A stretch of DNA of 52,842 nt from Salinivirga cyanobacteriivorans (GCF_001443605.1 NZ_CP013118.1:3689659-3742500), one strand, 5' to 3'. Positions 1-9,686 are shown, counted from the first letter of the stretch. Made by a program: numbers and translations. Notes: generated by a model not told the origin, from the sequence alone.

Positions 1-783
1 CACAAGATTGTGAGTAACTTTGACATGGTTACCACTTCAACACCTGAAAAATCATTGTTAAAGCCCAAAAAGAAGTCTGGTGGCCGTAATAGCTCCGGAC
101 GGATGACAATGAGGTATATAGGTGGCGGGCACAAACAAAAATATCGTGTTATAGACTTCCTTCGTGATAAAGAAGGCGTAGAAGGCACGGTTAAAACTGT
201 TGAGTACGATCCCAATCGCACAGCGCGTATCGCATTGGTGAATTATGCCGATGGAGAGAAACGCTACATTATTGCACCAAACGGTATTCAAGTAGGACAA
301 AAAATTATTTCAGGAAAAAGCGTATCACCCGAAATTGGAAATTCGCTTTACCTGTCTGATATCCCACTTGGTACAATTGTGCATAATATTGAATTGAAAC
401 CTGGAAAAGGTGCAATACTGGCACGTAGTGCCGGAACTTATGCACAGTTAGTTTCAAGAGAAGGAAAGTATGCCGCCATCAAACTACCATCAGGAGAAGT
501 GCGTTTAGTATTGACCACCTGTAAGGCTACAATAGGCTCTGTATCGAATCCCGATCATAGCCTTGAGCGTTCAGGAAAGGCCGGAAGAAGTCGCTGGAAA
601 GGAAGACGCCCACGTGTACGTGGTGTTGTTATGAACCCGGTGGATCACCCAATGGGTGGTGGAGAAGGCCGCGCAAGTGGAGGTCATCCACGTTCGCGCA
701 AAGGACTAAGGGCAAAAGGTTTCAAAACCCGCACGCCCAAGAAGTATTCAAACAAGTATATTGTAGAGCGTCGTAAAAAATAA
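1..783 (+). CDS. rplB: 50S ribosomal protein L2, 5' end cut by window
   Basis: L2 binds 23S rRNA domain IV next to the peptidyl-transferase centre and is needed for subunit joining. The reading frame is open from base 1 (residues HKI before the GTG at position 10), so the GTG is an internal valine. By comparison with family members of about 274 residues, roughly 14 N-terminal residues lie outside the window. Family landmarks are [14 protein letters not shown], the [10 protein letters not shown] stretch, and near the C-terminus the highly conserved [14 protein letters not shown] segment containing the key histidine. It is the first visible gene of the S10 part of the ribosomal cluster; rpsJ, rplC, rplD and rplW would be expected just upstream. 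rpsS starts 18 bases later. Confidence 0.97.
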   Translation, partial: HKIVSNFDMVTTSTPEKSLLKPKKKSGGRNSSGRMTMRYIGGGHKQKYRVIDFLRDKEGVEGTVKTVEYDPNRTARIALVNYADGEKRYIIAPNGIQVGQKIISGKSVSPEIGNSLYLSDIPLGTIVHNIELKPGKGAILARSAGTYAQLVSREGKYAAIKLPSGEVRLVLTTCKATIGSVSNPDHSLERSGKAGRSRWKGRRPRVRGVVMNPVDHPMGGGEGRASGGHPRSRKGLRAKGFKTRTPKKYSNKYIVERRKK

Positions 784-801
784 TGCATAACTGAGGAGAT
801 T

Positions 802-1068
802 ATGAGCAGATCATTAAAGAAAGGCCCTTTTATTGATTATAAACTCGAGCGGAAAGTACTCAAAATGAATGAGTCTTCTAAAAAGCAGGTGATTAAAACC
901 TGGGCTCGTGCATCAATAATATCGCCGGATTTTGTAGGGCACACTATTGCCGTTCATAATGGTAATAAATTTATTCCTGTATACGTCACCGAGAACATGG
1001 TAGGGCACAAATTAGGAGAATTTGCACCTACCCGTCAATTCCGTGGTCACGGTGGTAAACAGAGATAA
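802..1068 (+). CDS. rpsS: 30S ribosomal protein S19
   Basis: S19 sits in the head of the small subunit, contacts S13 and helps the head meet the large subunit and A-site tRNA. At 88 residues it is the usual length. It opens with [12 protein letters not shown] and ends with the conserved [17 protein letters not shown] tail. A clear GAGGAG ribosome-binding site ends 5 bases before the ATG, which fixes the start; Shine-Dalgarno sites are not common in this phylum. It lies in the usual order between rplB and rplV and is certainly co-transcribed with them. Confidence 0.98.
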   Translation: MSRSLKKGPFIDYKLERKVLKMNESSKKQVIKTWARASIISPDFVGHTIAVHNGNKFIPVYVTENMVGHKLGEFAPTRQFRGHGGKQR

Positions 1069-1086
1069 TCTTAAAAGACAGAAATA

Positions 1087-1497
1087 ATGGGTGCAAAAAA
1101 GAGAATACGAGCAGAAAAATTAAGAGAAGAACGGAAAAACCGTTACTATGCCGTTCTACGCAATTGTCCAACATCGCCCCGCAAAATGAGGCTTGTTGTT
1201 GATCTTATACGTGGAGTTGAAGTAAATGAGGCACTGGATATATTAAGATTTACACCAAAAGAGGCAGCCAGAAGAGTTGAAAAACTACTCAAAAGTGCTA
1301 TTGCCAATTGGGAAACCAAAAACGAAGGTGTACGTCTGGAAGAAGCCAATCTTTTTGTAAAAGAGGCTTATGTAGATTCAGCCAGAATACTAAAACGGTT
1401 GCGTCCCGCACCGCAAGGTAGGGCGCACAGAATTCGCAAGCGTTCGAACCACGTGACAATTGTATTGGATAGTTATAATCAAACAGAAAAAGCGTAA
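1087..1497 (+). CDS. rplV: 50S ribosomal protein L22
   Basis: L22 lines the peptide exit tunnel with a long beta-hairpin and touches all 23S domains. At 136 residues it is slightly longer than the E. coli protein (110) because of a basic N-terminal extension ([15 protein letters not shown]) and a short polar tail. The core is recognisable by [14 protein letters not shown], the helix [19 protein letters not shown] and the tunnel loop around [20 protein letters not shown]. The ATG follows an AGACAGAAATA stretch with weak ribosome-binding potential. rpsC starts 4 bases after the stop, as expected for translational coupling. Confidence 0.97.
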   Translation: MGAKKRIRAEKLREERKNRYYAVLRNCPTSPRKMRLVVDLIRGVEVNEALDILRFTPKEAARRVEKLLKSAIANWETKNEGVRLEEANLFVKEAYVDSARILKRLRPAPQGRAHRIRKRSNHVTIVLDSYNQTEKA

Positions 1498-1501
1498 TTC
1501 G

Positions 1502-2194
1502 ATGGGACAAAAAACTAATCCAATAGGAAACCGATTAGGATTTATTAAAGGTTGGGAATCCAACTGGTTTGGCGGCAATCGTCAGGAAGATAAACTAGTC
1601 GAGGATAACAAGATAAGAACATATCTTAAAGCACGTTTAGCAAAAGCAAGCGTTTCAAGAATTGTTCTTGAACGTACGCTGAAGCTAATTACCATTACCA
1701 TTCATACTGCCCGTCCGGGTATTATTATTGGTAAAGGTGGTCAGGAAGTAGACAAACTTAAAGAAGAGTTGAAAAAACTGACCAAAAAAGAAGTACAAAT
1801 CAACATTTTTGAAATTAAACGCCCGGAACTCGATGCCACACTGGTAGCCAATAATATCGCACGTCAGTTAGAAGGACGCGTATCGTATCGTCGTGCAATC
1901 AAAATGGCCATTGCCTCGTCTTTAAGGATGGGTGCTCAGGGCATTAAAGTGCAAATCGGTGGACGTTTAGGTGGTGCTGAAATGGCTCGCACAGAAACCT
2001 ATAAAGAAGGACGTATTCCGTTACATACGCTTCGCGCCGATATCGACTATGCATTGGGTGAAGCACTGACCAAAGTAGGGTTGCTAGGTGTAAAAGTGTG
2101 GATTTTTAAAGGTGAAGTTTACGGTAAGCGCGACCTATCGCCAAATGTTGGCCAGGCAAGCAATCGTAAAGGTGGTAAAAGAAGAAAGAAGTAA
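1502..2194 (+). CDS. rpsC: 30S ribosomal protein S3
   Basis: S3 forms part of the mRNA entry channel and contributes to the ribosome's mRNA helicase activity. I choose the ATG at 1502 ([14 protein letters not shown]), which gives 230 residues and the universal S3 start; the frame stays open further upstream into rplV, but that extension has no family counterpart. The KH domain is visible as [16 protein letters not shown] with its GKGG loop near residue 75, followed by the C-terminal S3 domain ([31 protein letters not shown]). The tail is basic ([10 protein letters not shown]). Only 4 bases separate it from rplV. Confidence 0.98.
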   Translation: MGQKTNPIGNRLGFIKGWESNWFGGNRQEDKLVEDNKIRTYLKARLAKASVSRIVLERTLKLITITIHTARPGIIIGKGGQEVDKLKEELKKLTKKEVQINIFEIKRPELDATLVANNIARQLEGRVSYRRAIKMAIASSLRMGAQGIKVQIGGRLGGAEMARTETYKEGRIPLHTLRADIDYALGEALTKVGLLGVKVWIFKGEVYGKRDLSPNVGQASNRKGGKRRKK

Positions 2195-2215
2195 CTTTAA
2201 AATCGAGAAGACGTT

Positions 2216-2638
2216 ATGTTACAGCCAAAAAAGACAAAACACCGTAGAGTCCAGAAAGGCCGCATGAAAGGAAATGCGCAGAGAGGTAATCAACTTGCCT
2301 ATGGTTCTTTTGGCATTAAAAGCCTCGACAGCCACTGGATTACAGGTCGACAGATAGAAGCTGCCCGTATCGCAGTGACTCGTTATATGCAACGTCAGGG
2401 TCAAACCTGGATCAGGATTTTTCCTGATAAACCCATTTCGAAAAAACCTGCAGAGGTACGTATGGGTAAAGGTAAAGGTACTCCAGAAGGCTTTGTTGCA
2501 CCCGTAACCCCAGGTCGGATGCTCATTGAAGCCGAAGGCGTACCAGTGAAAATTGCTAAAGAGGCATTGCGACTGGCTGCACAGAAATTGCCAGTGCGAA
2601 CAAAGTTTGTTGTAAGACGAGATTACGTCGAAAATTAA
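2216..2638 (+). CDS. rplP: 50S ribosomal protein L16
   Basis: L16 lies at the base of the central protuberance near the A-site tRNA elbow and organises 23S rRNA around the factor-binding and peptidyl-transferase regions. The 140-residue length is normal. Typical segments are the [19 protein letters not shown] start, [13 protein letters not shown], and [19 protein letters not shown], which contains the arginine near residue 81-82 that some bacteria hydroxylate. It follows rpsC by 21 bases and precedes rpmC in the canonical order. No oddities were seen. Confidence 0.98.
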   Translation: MLQPKKTKHRRVQKGRMKGNAQRGNQLAYGSFGIKSLDSHWITGRQIEAARIAVTRYMQRQGQTWIRIFPDKPISKKPAEVRMGKGKGTPEGFVAPVTPGRMLIEAEGVPVKIAKEALRLAAQKLPVRTKFVVRRDYVEN

Positions 2639-2651
2639 TAGGAGTAGCGCT

Positions 2652-2855
2652 ATGAAAATGTCAGAAATTAAAGAATTGACAGATCAGGAGCTGTTAGAAC
2701 GTATCGACGATACGAAAAATATGCTCACTAGAATGAAAATGAACCATGCCGTATCGCCACTGGAGAATCCTAATCAGATTAAGAATGTGCGTAAAGACGT
2801 TGCTCGTTTATTAACTGAGCAAAGCCAAAGAGAACTTAACAAACAGAACGATTAA
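2652..2855 (+). CDS. rpmC: 50S ribosomal protein L29
   Basis: L29 is a small two-helix protein beside the peptide exit, next to L23. The frame gives 67 residues from the first ATG (MKMSEIKELTDQELLERI); the second ATG at 2658 (MSEIKEL) is an alternative start. The AGGAG at 2640-2644 is 7 bases before the first ATG and favours it. The helix pair around ELLERIDDTKNMLTRMKMNH and the closing NVRKDVARLLTEQSQREL match the family. Upstream is rplP, downstream rpsQ. Confidence 0.95.
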   Translation: MKMSEIKELTDQELLERIDDTKNMLTRMKMNHAVSPLENPNQIKNVRKDVARLLTEQSQRELNKQND

Positions 2856-2863
2856 TTCAATAG

Positions 2864-3124
2864 ATGATGGAAAAGAGAAATTTGCGTAAAGAGCGTATCG
2901 GTATTGTCGTCAGCGACAAAATGGAAAAGTCCATCGTCGTTGCAGTGCGTCGTAAAATGAGACACCCCATCTATGGGAAGTTTATTAACAAAACTACCAA
3001 GTTTAAAGCCCATGATGAGGAAAATACCTGCAAACCAGGCGATATCGTTCGCATAATGGAAACACGTCCATTAAGCAAATCCAAAAATTGGAGATTAGTA
3101 GAAATTATTGAAAGAGCTAAGTAA
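2864..3124 (+). CDS. rpsQ: 30S ribosomal protein S17
   Basis: S17 is an early-assembly OB-fold protein binding the 5' domain of 16S rRNA. The 86 residues contain [43 protein letters not shown] and [23 protein letters not shown] in short conserved blocks. Two consecutive ATG codons (2864 and 2867) are possible starts; the choice changes only one residue. It is separated from rpmC by 8 bases and from rplN by 2, so translation of the two is probably coupled. Confidence 0.97.
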   Translation: MMEKRNLRKERIGIVVSDKMEKSIVVAVRRKMRHPIYGKFINKTTKFKAHDEENTCKPGDIVRIMETRPLSKSKNWRLVEIIERAK

Positions 3125-3126
3125 CC

Positions 3127-3492
3127 ATGATACAAACTGAAACCAAATTGGCGGTAGCCGATAATAGTGGTGCTAAAGAAGTACTTTGCATCGGTGTGCT
3201 TGGTGGTTCAAAAAAGAAATATGCTACCATTGGTGATCTGATAATGGTTACCGTGAAAAGTGCACTTCCGTCAGGCGAAATGAAGAAAGGTACTATGAGT
3301 AAAGCTATTGTCGTGCGTACTACTAAAGAAGTACGCCGCCCGGACGGATCATATATCCGTTTCGATGACAATGCATGTGTCCTTCTCAATGCAACTGACG
3401 AGATTAGGGGAACCCGTATATTTGGGCCCATTCCCCGCGAGCTTCGCGAGAGAAATATGAAGATTGTTTCATTGGCACCTGAAGTACTTTAA
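3127..3492 (+). CDS. rplN: 50S ribosomal protein L14
   Basis: L14 binds 23S rRNA near helix 95 and forms an intersubunit bridge; it is also the docking site of the silencing factor RsfS. The 121 residues match family length. Landmarks are [19 protein letters not shown], the conserved [19 protein letters not shown] block, and the C-terminal [26 protein letters not shown] region in the usual place. It starts 2 bases after rpsQ and is followed by rplX after 11 bases. Confidence 0.98.
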   Translation: MIQTETKLAVADNSGAKEVLCIGVLGGSKKKYATIGDLIMVTVKSALPSGEMKKGTMSKAIVVRTTKEVRRPDGSYIRFDDNACVLLNATDEIRGTRIFGPIPRELRERNMKIVSLAPEVL

Positions 3493-3503
3493 AAATAAAA
3501 GCC

Positions 3504-3827
3504 ATGCATAAGAAACTACATATTAAAAAAGGAGACACGGTTTATGTAAACTCTGGTGAAGCCAGAGGACAAAAAGGTCGTGTGCTCGAGGTAGAGGTAA
3601 AAAAGCAGCGCGCTATAGTGGAAGGTGTGAACATGATTTCAAAACACACCAAACCTAATGCGGAGAATCCTAATGGAGGAATCATTAAAAAAGAAGCCCC
3701 GATTCATATTTCGAATCTTATACTTCTCGATCCTAAATCAGGTGAACCCACAAGAATTGGCCGCAAGCTGAATGATAAAAACAAATTGGTACGTTATTCC
3801 AAAAAATCAGGAGAGGAGATCAAGTAA
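3504..3827 (+). CDS. rplX: 50S ribosomal protein L24
   Basis: L24 is an assembly initiator that binds the 5' end of 23S rRNA and borders the exit tunnel. The KOW motif is visible at residues 7-33 ([20 protein letters not shown]). The protein then carries the [25 protein letters not shown] block typical of bacterial L24, split here only by normal variation. At 107 residues it is of standard length. Its TAA stop overlaps the ATG of rplE by one base (TAATG), a classic coupling arrangement. Confidence 0.97.
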   Translation: MHKKLHIKKGDTVYVNSGEARGQKGRVLEVEVKKQRAIVEGVNMISKHTKPNAENPNGGIIKKEAPIHISNLILLDPKSGEPTRIGRKLNDKNKLVRYSKKSGEEIK

Positions 3828-4384
3828 TGGCTTACGTTCCGAATTTAAGAAAAAAATATACAGACGAAATCGTACCTGCACTCCAGAAAGAGTTCAAATA
3901 CAAAAGTGTAATGCAGGTACCGAGACTGGAAAAAATCGTGATCAACCAGGGTGTTGGTCAGGCTGTTGCTGATAAAAAAGTAATTGAGATTGCTCAAAAA
4001 GAGCTTACCGCAATTGCTGGGCAGCAAGCAATACAAACCGTATCTAAACGCGATATTTCCAACTTTAAGCTTAGGAAAGACATGCCTATTGGTGTGACAG
4101 TCACTCTGCGCCGTATAAAAATGTATGAGTTTTTAGAGCGTTTAATCGCCGTTTCATTGCCTCGTATCAGAGACTTTAAAGGCGTAAACTCAAAACTCGA
4201 TGGCCGTGGAAACTATACACTGGGAGTTTCAGAACAAATTATTTTTCCTGAAATAGATATCGATAAAATTAATACTATTTTAGGAATGGAAATTACATTT
4301 GTAACCAGTGCACCAACTGATGAAGAAGCATTTGCACTGCTGAAACAATTTGGTATTCCTTTTAAAAACGTAAAAAAGAGTTAG
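3827..4384 (+). CDS. rplE: 50S ribosomal protein L5
   Basis: L5 binds 5S rRNA in the central protuberance and touches P-site tRNA. The 185-residue protein shows [16 protein letters not shown], the [23 protein letters not shown] segment, RIRDFKGV, and [15 protein letters not shown]. The start overlaps the stop of rplX by one base and is preceded by AGGAGAGGAG, a strong ribosome-binding site. rpsN begins 3 bases after its stop. Confidence 0.98.
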   Translation: MAYVPNLRKKYTDEIVPALQKEFKYKSVMQVPRLEKIVINQGVGQAVADKKVIEIAQKELTAIAGQQAIQTVSKRDISNFKLRKDMPIGVTVTLRRIKMYEFLERLIAVSLPRIRDFKGVNSKLDGRGNYTLGVSEQIIFPEIDIDKINTILGMEITFVTSAPTDEEAFALLKQFGIPFKNVKKS

Positions 4385-4387
4385 GTT

Positions 4388-4657
4388 ATGGCAAAAGAAT
4401 CAATGAAAGCGAGAGAAAGAAAACGTAGAAAACTCGTCGAAAAGTACGCGGAAAAGCGTGCGCGTCTGAAAGCTGAAGGTGATTACGAAGGGTTGCAAAA
4501 ATTGCCAAAAAATGCTTCACCAGTTCGCTTGCACAACCGTTGCCAGTTAACAGGAAGACCGAAGGGATACATGCGCCAGTTCGGAATAAGCAGAATTAAC
4601 TTCCGTGAGATGGCCAATAAGGGCTTAATCCCCGGAATCAAGAAAGCAAGTTGGTAA
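4388..4657 (+). CDS. rpsN: 30S ribosomal protein S14, zinc-independent form
   Basis: S14 completes the 30S head near S3 and S10. This is the long (89-residue) version: it carries the [29 protein letters not shown] insert and lacks the paired CxxC motifs of the short zinc-binding form (a single Cys lies in [11 protein letters not shown]). The C-terminus [27 protein letters not shown] is typical in shorter blocks. The absence of a zinc site matches the cysteine-free L36 encoded at 8760, so neither subunit protein in this cluster needs zinc. Confidence 0.97.
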   Translation: MAKESMKARERKRRKLVEKYAEKRARLKAEGDYEGLQKLPKNASPVRLHNRCQLTGRPKGYMRQFGISRINFREMANKGLIPGIKKASW

Positions 4658-4675
4658 TATTTAAAATCAAAGAAA

Positions 4676-5074
4676 ATGATTACTGATCCAATAGGTGATT
4701 TTATTACACGTGTTAGAAATGCGTCATTGGCCAGACACAAAGTAGTGGAAGTTCCTGCTTCAAACATGAGAAAAGCTATTACTAAAATACTTTTTGATCA
4801 GGGATATGTCCTGAATTATAAGTTTGAAGACAAAGGTCCACAGGGTATAATTAAAATTGCCCTTAAATATAATAACGAGACCAAGGAACCTGTTATTAAG
4901 GCAATGCAACGCGTTAGCAGACCTGGATTGAGAAAATATGCAGGTTCAAAGGAAATACCCCGGGTATTGAATGGTTTAGGTATTGCGATCCTCTCAACTT
5001 CACACGGAGTGATGGTTGACAAGGAAGCACGCCGAAACAATACCGGAGGCGAAGTTTTATGTTACGTATACTAA
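4676..5074 (+). CDS. rpsH: 30S ribosomal protein S8
   Basis: S8 binds the central domain of 16S rRNA and, in E. coli, represses translation of the spc operon by binding its own mRNA; whether that happens here cannot be seen. The protein has 132 residues with DPIGDFITRVRNAS at the start and, at the C-terminus, GLGIAILSTSHGVMVDKEARR followed by GGEVLCYVY, the RNA-binding half. It follows rpsN by 18 bases and precedes rplF by 12. Confidence 0.98.
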   Translation: MITDPIGDFITRVRNASLARHKVVEVPASNMRKAITKILFDQGYVLNYKFEDKGPQGIIKIALKYNNETKEPVIKAMQRVSRPGLRKYAGSKEIPRVLNGLGIAILSTSHGVMVDKEARRNNTGGEVLCYVY

Positions 5075-5086
5075 AAAAGTAAAAAA

Positions 5087-5644
5087 ATGTCACGAATAGG
5101 TAAACTGCCAATTAAAATACCTGAGGGTGTAACTGTAGAAGTCGACAAAAATAATGTTGTCACTGTTAAAGGACCCAAAGGCGAATTGACACAGACTGTA
5201 AAAGGTGGAATCGAGATCAAAGTCGAAGATGGCGAAGTGACCCTTATCCGTCCAGATGAGTCAAAACATCAACGGTCTATGCATGGGCTTTACCGTTCTC
5301 TTTTAAGTAATATGGTAGAAGGCGTTTCCAAAGGCTATAAAATTGAGCTGGAACTCGTCGGTGTAGGATTCCGTGCAGATGCAAAAGGTCAAATGCTTGA
5401 GCTTAGCATCGGCTATTCTCACCATATTTATTTTGAAATGCCACCCGAAATTAAAGTGGAAGCAAAAACCGAAAAGAGATCTAACCCATTTGTAACGCTT
5501 GAAAGTTGCGATAAACAACTCATCGGACAGGTAGCTGCCAAGATTCGCTCACTACGTAAGCCTGAGCCTTACAAAGGAAAAGGTGTGAAATTTGTAGGAG
5601 AAGTACTTCGCAGAAAAGCAGGAAAATCTGCAGCTAGTGTTTAA
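5087..5644 (+). CDS. rplF: 50S ribosomal protein L6
   Basis: L6 binds domain VI of 23S rRNA near the sarcin-ricin loop and the factor-binding site. The 185 residues form two related alpha/beta repeats. The start MSRIGKLPIKIPEGV and the C-terminal RKPEPYKGKGVKFVGEVLRRKAGK block (broken into its conserved pieces EPYKGKG and RKAGK) are diagnostic. The gene starts after an AAAAAGTAAAAAA stretch with no Shine-Dalgarno site, in line with the phylum's reliance on A-rich leaders. Confidence 0.97.
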   Translation: MSRIGKLPIKIPEGVTVEVDKNNVVTVKGPKGELTQTVKGGIEIKVEDGEVTLIRPDESKHQRSMHGLYRSLLSNMVEGVSKGYKIELELVGVGFRADAKGQMLELSIGYSHHIYFEMPPEIKVEAKTEKRSNPFVTLESCDKQLIGQVAAKIRSLRKPEPYKGKGVKFVGEVLRRKAGKSAASV

Positions 5645-5662
5645 TGATTAAACAACGGAATT

Positions 5663-6019
5663 ATGGCTTTTGATAAGCAGAAGAGAAGATTAAAAATTAA
5701 AAAGCGCATCCGGAAAAATATTTTTGGTACTCCGGAAATGCCGCGTTTGTCTGTATATCGCAGTAATAAGCATATAAGCGTACAAATTATAGACGATGTT
5801 AACAATAAAACCCTGGTAGCTGCCAGCTCAAGAAATAAAGAACTTGCAGAAGCCAAGGGCAATAAGAGCGAAATTGCCACATCAGTTGGCGAACTTATCG
5901 CAAAACGCGCATTAGATAAAGGTGTAAATCAAATCGTTTTCGATCGAAATGGTTATCTTTATCACGGTCGTGTGAAATCATTGGCAGAGGGTGCCAGAAA
6001 AGGAGGATTAAAATTTTAA
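5663..6019 (+). CDS. rplR: 50S ribosomal protein L18
   Basis: L18 binds 5S rRNA and, with L5, anchors it in the central protuberance. At 118 residues the length is normal. The basic N-terminus ([18 protein letters not shown]), the [19 protein letters not shown] strand pair, [13 protein letters not shown] and the C-terminal [23 protein letters not shown] region identify it. It lies 18 bases after rplF and is followed by rpsE 4 bases later. Confidence 0.97.
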   Translation: MAFDKQKRRLKIKKRIRKNIFGTPEMPRLSVYRSNKHISVQIIDDVNNKTLVAASSRNKELAEAKGNKSEIATSVGELIAKRALDKGVNQIVFDRNGYLYHGRVKSLAEGARKGGLKF

Positions 6020-6023
6020 GCTT

Positions 6024-6536
6024 ATGTCAGGAATTAGAAGAATCAAAACCAGCGATTTGGATTTAAAAGACCGATTGGTTGCCATTAATCGTGTTACAAA
6101 AGTTACCAAAGGAGGTAGAACATTCAGTTTTGCTGCAATTGTGGTAGTAGGTAACGAGAATGGTATCGTAGGACATGGGCTTGGTAAAGCAGGTGAAGTA
6201 ACTACTGCCATATCCAAGGCTATCGAGGATGCCAAAAAGAACCTTGTGAAAGTGCCCATCATTAATGATACAATACCGCACGAACAAGTAGCGCGTTACA
6301 GCGGAGCACACGTTTTGATGATACCTGCCTCAAGCGGTACCGGAGTTAAAGCCGGTGGTGCCATGCGTGCTGTATTGGAAAGCGTTGGTGTAAAAGATGT
6401 ATTGGCCAAATCCAAAGGTTCTTCAAATCCCCACAATGTGGTAAAAGCTACACTGAAAGGGCTAATGGAGATGCGCGATGCCTATACTGTTGCTAAAGAC
6501 AGAGGCGTTGCATTGGAGAAAGTTTTTAACGGATAG
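6024..6536 (+). CDS. rpsE: 30S ribosomal protein S5
   Basis: S5 lies at the mRNA entry side of the 30S body and affects decoding accuracy. The N-terminal double-stranded-RNA-binding-like domain is seen as [21 protein letters not shown], and the C-terminal domain as [21 protein letters not shown] with the [13 protein letters not shown] end. The 170-residue length is ordinary for Bacteroidota. The ATG at 6024 is 4 bases after the rplR stop. Following the rpsE stop, rpmD starts after 12 bases. Confidence 0.97.
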   Translation: MSGIRRIKTSDLDLKDRLVAINRVTKVTKGGRTFSFAAIVVVGNENGIVGHGLGKAGEVTTAISKAIEDAKKNLVKVPIINDTIPHEQVARYSGAHVLMIPASSGTGVKAGGAMRAVLESVGVKDVLAKSKGSSNPHNVVKATLKGLMEMRDAYTVAKDRGVALEKVFNG

Positions 6537-6548
6537 AAATTGACAATC

Positions 6549-6731
6549 ATGGCTAAAATAAGAATTACACAAACACGCAGTATTATAGGCTCTGATAAAC
6601 GTCAGAAAAAGACTGTGGAAGCACTAGGTCTTAAAAGAATACGCCATACTGTTGAACACGAAGACAATGCTGTTATTCGCGGTATGGTTAAAAAAGTAGA
6701 GCATTTAGTAAAAGTTGAAGAAATCAATTAA
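6549..6731 (+). CDS. rpmD: 50S ribosomal protein L30
   Basis: L30 is a small peripheral protein binding 23S rRNA domain II. I start it at the ATG at 6549 ([14 protein letters not shown], 60 residues); the frame could also begin at a TTG at 6540, but that adds only three residues absent from the family. The segment [19 protein letters not shown] and the [23 protein letters not shown] end are conserved in short blocks. Not all bacteria encode L30, but it is standard in this position between rpsE and rplO. Confidence 0.96.
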   Translation: MAKIRITQTRSIIGSDKRQKKTVEALGLKRIRHTVEHEDNAVIRGMVKKVEHLVKVEEIN

Positions 6732-6742
6732 ATTTTGATGAT

Positions 6743-7186
6743 ATGGATTTAAGCAACCTTAAACCAGCACAAACAAGCAAAAGTTCAAAGCGTCTCGGAA
6801 GAGGTGAAGGTTCTGGTTATGGTGATACTGCAAGTCGCGGACATAAAGGTGCAAAATCGCGTTCAGGTTACTCCAAGAAAATCGGTTTCGAAGGAGGTCA
6901 AATGCCTATTCAGCGTCGAGTACCTAAATTTGGTTTTTATAACCGCGGCCGCGTAGAGTATAAGCCTATTAACCTTAGTACTTTAGAACAAATTGCCGAA
7001 AAACACAACGTTACAACTATTGATAAAGATGTGCTGGTTGTAAATGGACTGGCTTCAAAACATGACCTGATTAAAATATTAGGGAATGGTAGTTTAAGCA
7101 AAAAACTGACTGTTAAAGCACATGCTTTTTCAAAATCAGCCAAAGAAGCCATTGAAGCACAAGAAGGAACCGCAGAAAAAATTTGA
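6743..7186 (+). CDS. rplO: 50S ribosomal protein L15
   Basis: L15 is a late-assembly protein reaching deep into 23S rRNA with its extended glycine-rich N-terminus. That tail is visible as KRLGRGEGSGYGDTASRGHK followed by GAKSRSGYSKKIGFEGGQMP. The C-terminal globular part spans about residues 70-147. The 147-residue length is typical. It ends in two adjacent TGA codons (7184-7189), and the secY ATG follows immediately at 7190. Confidence 0.97.
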   Translation: MDLSNLKPAQTSKSSKRLGRGEGSGYGDTASRGHKGAKSRSGYSKKIGFEGGQMPIQRRVPKFGFYNRGRVEYKPINLSTLEQIAEKHNVTTIDKDVLVVNGLASKHDLIKILGNGSLSKKLTVKAHAFSKSAKEAIEAQEGTAEKI

Positions 7187-7189
7187 TGA

Positions 7190-8521
7190 ATGAAACGTTT
7201 TATTGAAACAATCAAAAACATTTGGAAAATTGAGGATTTGCGCAATCGCATCCTTACAACATTAGGTCTTTTGCTTGTTTATCGTTTAGGGGCCCATGTA
7301 GTATTACCAGGAGTTGATCCAAGTCAGCTTGAAAATTTGCAATCGCAAACTTCAAGTGGCGTTATGGGGTTGCTGGATATGTTCTCCGGTGGTGCGTTTT
7401 CTAACGCCTCTATTTTTGCTTTGGGTATTATGCCCTACATTTCTGCCTCAATCGTTGTGCAGCTGCTCGGTATGGCAATTCCATATTTCCAGCGCCTGCA
7501 ACGTGAAGGTGAAAGTGGCAGGAGAAAAATCAATCAGATAACACGTTATTTAACCGTAATCATTCTGCTTTTACAGGCACCAGGGTACATTGCTAACTTA
7601 CATGCACAATTACCTCCATCAGCTTTCATGCTGAAAGGTACATTTTTTACCATATCATCAGTAATCATACTGACAGCAGGTACCATGTTTGTAATGTGGT
7701 TAGGTGAGCGAATCACCGACCGTGGCATCGGTAATGGTATATCATTGATTATTATGATCGGTATCATTGCACGCTTGCCTTTTGCATTAGCAGCAGAATT
7801 TGCCTCACGAGTTGAAGAACAAGGCGGTGGTCTTGTTATGTTCCTCGTTGAGATGATTATGTTGGGTGTTATCATTCTGCTTACGATTTTGCTGGTGCAG
7901 GGAACAAGAAAAATTCCTGTACAGTATGCCAAGCGAATTGTTGGTAATAAACAATATGGAGGAGTACGTCAGTACATACCATTAAAAGTAAATGCCTCAG
8001 GTGTTATGCCGATTATCTTTGCTCAGGCATTAATGTTTGTACCGGTCGTACTTGTTGGTTTCGCAGAAAGCGATACAATGAGCGGAATCGGTGCCGCATT
8101 CGCAGATTATACCAGCTTGGTTTACAACATCACATTTGCATTGTTGATCATTGGTTTTACCTATTTTTATACGGCTATTACCATTAATCCAAAACAAATG
8201 GCTGATGATATGAAGAAAAATGGTGGATTTATCCCTGGAGTAAAACCAGGCAAGAAAACTGTAGAGTTTATCGATACCATCATGTCACGAATTACATTAC
8301 CTGGATCTATTTTCCTTGCAATTGTTGCAGTTCTTCCAGCTATAGCGGTTCTGGCGGGAGTAAACAACCAATTTGCTAATTTTTACGGAGGTACATCCTT
8401 GTTAATTATGGTTGGTGTGGTTCTTGATACACTTCAGCAAATCGAAAGTCACTTATTAATGAGGCACTATGATGGATTATTAAAATCCGGTCGAATTAAA
8501 GGCAAAAGATCAGTTATTTAA
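7190..8521 (+). CDS. secY: Preprotein translocase subunit SecY
   Basis: SecY is the channel-forming inner-membrane subunit of the Sec translocon (with SecE and SecG). The 443 residues carry ten hydrophobic segments. Family marks include an N-terminal amphipathic region ([25 protein letters not shown]), [16 protein letters not shown], the [20 protein letters not shown] block and the cytosolic loop ending in the basic [12 protein letters not shown] tail. It is placed after rplO as in almost all bacteria. In many Bacteroidetes map follows secY; here infA starts 11 bases later instead. Confidence 0.98.
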   Translation: MKRFIETIKNIWKIEDLRNRILTTLGLLLVYRLGAHVVLPGVDPSQLENLQSQTSSGVMGLLDMFSGGAFSNASIFALGIMPYISASIVVQLLGMAIPYFQRLQREGESGRRKINQITRYLTVIILLLQAPGYIANLHAQLPPSAFMLKGTFFTISSVIILTAGTMFVMWLGERITDRGIGNGISLIIMIGIIARLPFALAAEFASRVEEQGGGLVMFLVEMIMLGVIILLTILLVQGTRKIPVQYAKRIVGNKQYGGVRQYIPLKVNASGVMPIIFAQALMFVPVVLVGFAESDTMSGIGAAFADYTSLVYNITFALLIIGFTYFYTAITINPKQMADDMKKNGGFIPGVKPGKKTVEFIDTIMSRITLPGSIFLAIVAVLPAIAVLAGVNNQFANFYGGTSLLIMVGVVLDTLQQIESHLLMRHYDGLLKSGRIKGKRSVI

Positions 8522-8532
8522 AAAAGTATTTT

Positions 8533-8754
8533 ATGGCTAAACAACCATCAATTGAACAAGACGGAACTATTATTGAAGCACTATCGAATGCAATGTTCAG
8601 AGTAGAGCTTGAGAATGGTCACGTTATTACTGCTCATATTTCCGGAAAAATGCGTATGCATTACATTAAAATTTTACCAGGAGATAGAGTGAAGGTGGAA
8701 ATGTCGCCTTATGACTTAACGAAGGGTCGAATTACTTTTCGATATAAAAATTAA
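8533..8754 (+). CDS. infA: Translation initiation factor IF-1
   Basis: IF-1 binds the 30S A site during initiation and supports IF-2 and IF-3. The 73-residue protein is a single OB fold, with [20 protein letters not shown] at the start, [20 protein letters not shown] in the middle and the final [13 protein letters not shown]. It follows secY directly without an intervening map gene. rpmJ begins 5 bases after its stop, so the two are probably co-translated. Confidence 0.98.
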   Translation: MAKQPSIEQDGTIIEALSNAMFRVELENGHVITAHISGKMRMHYIKILPGDRVKVEMSPYDLTKGRITFRYKN

Positions 8755-8759
8755 AAGCA

Positions 8760-8876
8760 ATGAAAGTAAGAGCATCAATAAAAAAGCGTAGTTCAACCAG
8801 CAAAATAGTGCGTCGTAAAGGACGACTTTATGTGATCGACAAAAAGAACCCCAAGTTTAAACAACGTCAGGGGTAA
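8760..8876 (+). CDS. rpmJ: 50S ribosomal protein L36, cysteine-free form
   Basis: A 38-codon gene lies between infA and rpsM: it begins [20 protein letters not shown], continues [18 protein letters not shown] and ends in TAA. L36 is the smallest large-subunit protein and binds 23S rRNA near the GTPase centre. The zinc-binding version has a C-x2-C...C...H set; here those positions hold Ser, Thr and other residues and there is no cysteine or histidine at all, so it is the zinc-independent (C-) form. The start is set by the ATG 5 bases after infA. Confidence 0.95.
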   Translation: MKVRASIKKRSSTSKIVRRKGRLYVIDKKNPKFKQRQG

Positions 8877-8906
8877 TTAAAGTAAACTTAATTAAAGGAA
8901 AATTAT

Positions 8907-9284
8907 ATGGCACGTATTGTTGGGGTTGATTTACCTAAAAACAAAAGAGGCGTAATCGGCTTAACTTATATTTACGGAATCGGTCATAGCACAGCTAAAC
9001 AGATTCTGAAAAAAGCCGAAATCGACGAAAACATTAAGGTAAAAGACTGGACCGATGACCAGATCGCTTCATTGCGGACGATCATCAACGAGCAGTATAC
9101 CCTTGAGGGTGAGTTACGCTCAATGGTTCAGATGAACATCAAACGACTGATGGATATTGCCAGTTATCGCGGTATTCGTCACCGTTCCGGACTTCCTGTA
9201 CGCGGACAAAACACACAAAATAATGCCCGTACAAGGAAAGGGAAGAAAAAAACAGTTGCGAACAAAAAGAAAGCTACCAAATAG
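8907..9284 (+). CDS. rpsM: 30S ribosomal protein S13
   Basis: S13 lies in the 30S head, bridges to the 50S subunit and contacts P-site tRNA through its basic tail. The 125 residues show [20 protein letters not shown], the helix-turn-helix [12 protein letters not shown], and [20 protein letters not shown] near the C-terminus, followed by an Arg/Lys-rich end. An AAAGGAAAA stretch lies before the ATG. This gene opens the alpha part (rpsM-rpsK-rpsD-rpoA-rplQ). Confidence 0.98.
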   Translation: MARIVGVDLPKNKRGVIGLTYIYGIGHSTAKQILKKAEIDENIKVKDWTDDQIASLRTIINEQYTLEGELRSMVQMNIKRLMDIASYRGIRHRSGLPVRGQNTQNNARTRKGKKKTVANKKKATK

Positions 9285-9296
9285 GAGAGTTAGGAT

Positions 9297-9686
9297 ATGG
9301 CACAGAAGTCTAAAACAAGCAGAAAGCGTGTTGTTAAGGTTGAAGCCAACGGAATGGCCTTTGTTCATTCCTCCTTCAACAACATCATCATCACACTTAC
9401 CAATACTGACGGCCAGGTTGTAAGTTGGTCTTCAGCCGGTAAGATGGGTTTTAAAGGTTCTAAAAAGAACACACCGTATGCTGCTCAGGTAGCTGCAGCG
9501 GATTGTGCGAAAATTGCCAGAGATGCAGGTATGCGCAAGGTAAAGGTTTATGTAAAAGGACCTGGTGCAGGACGTGAGTCAGCCATTCGTACTTTGCACA
9601 ATGAAGGTATTGTCGTTACAGAAATTATCGATAAAACTCCATTGCCGCACAATGGTTGCAGACCACCTAAACGCAGAAGAGTATAA
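9297..9686 (+). CDS. rpsK: 30S ribosomal protein S11
   Basis: S11 forms part of the platform and the mRNA exit channel near the E site. The 129-residue protein contains [40 protein letters not shown] and the conserved C-terminus [17 protein letters not shown]. The ATG at 9297 follows an AGGAGAGTTAGGAT ribosome-binding region. rpsD starts 25 bases downstream. Confidence 0.98.
   Translation: MAQKSKTSRKRVVKVEANGMAFVHSSFNNIIITLTNTDGQVVSWSSAGKMGFKGSKKNTPYAAQVAAADCAKIARDAGMRKVKVYVKGPGAGRESAIRTLHNEGIVVTEIIDKTPLPHNGCRPPKRRRV

Noticed and set aside
1460..1501. Fourteen extra N-terminal codons for rpsC
   Set aside because: They overlap rplV out of frame; S3 proteins begin MGQK, as at 1502.
3772..3972. 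A 66-codon frame bridging rplX and rplE
   Set aside because: It overlaps two certain ribosomal genes out of frame.
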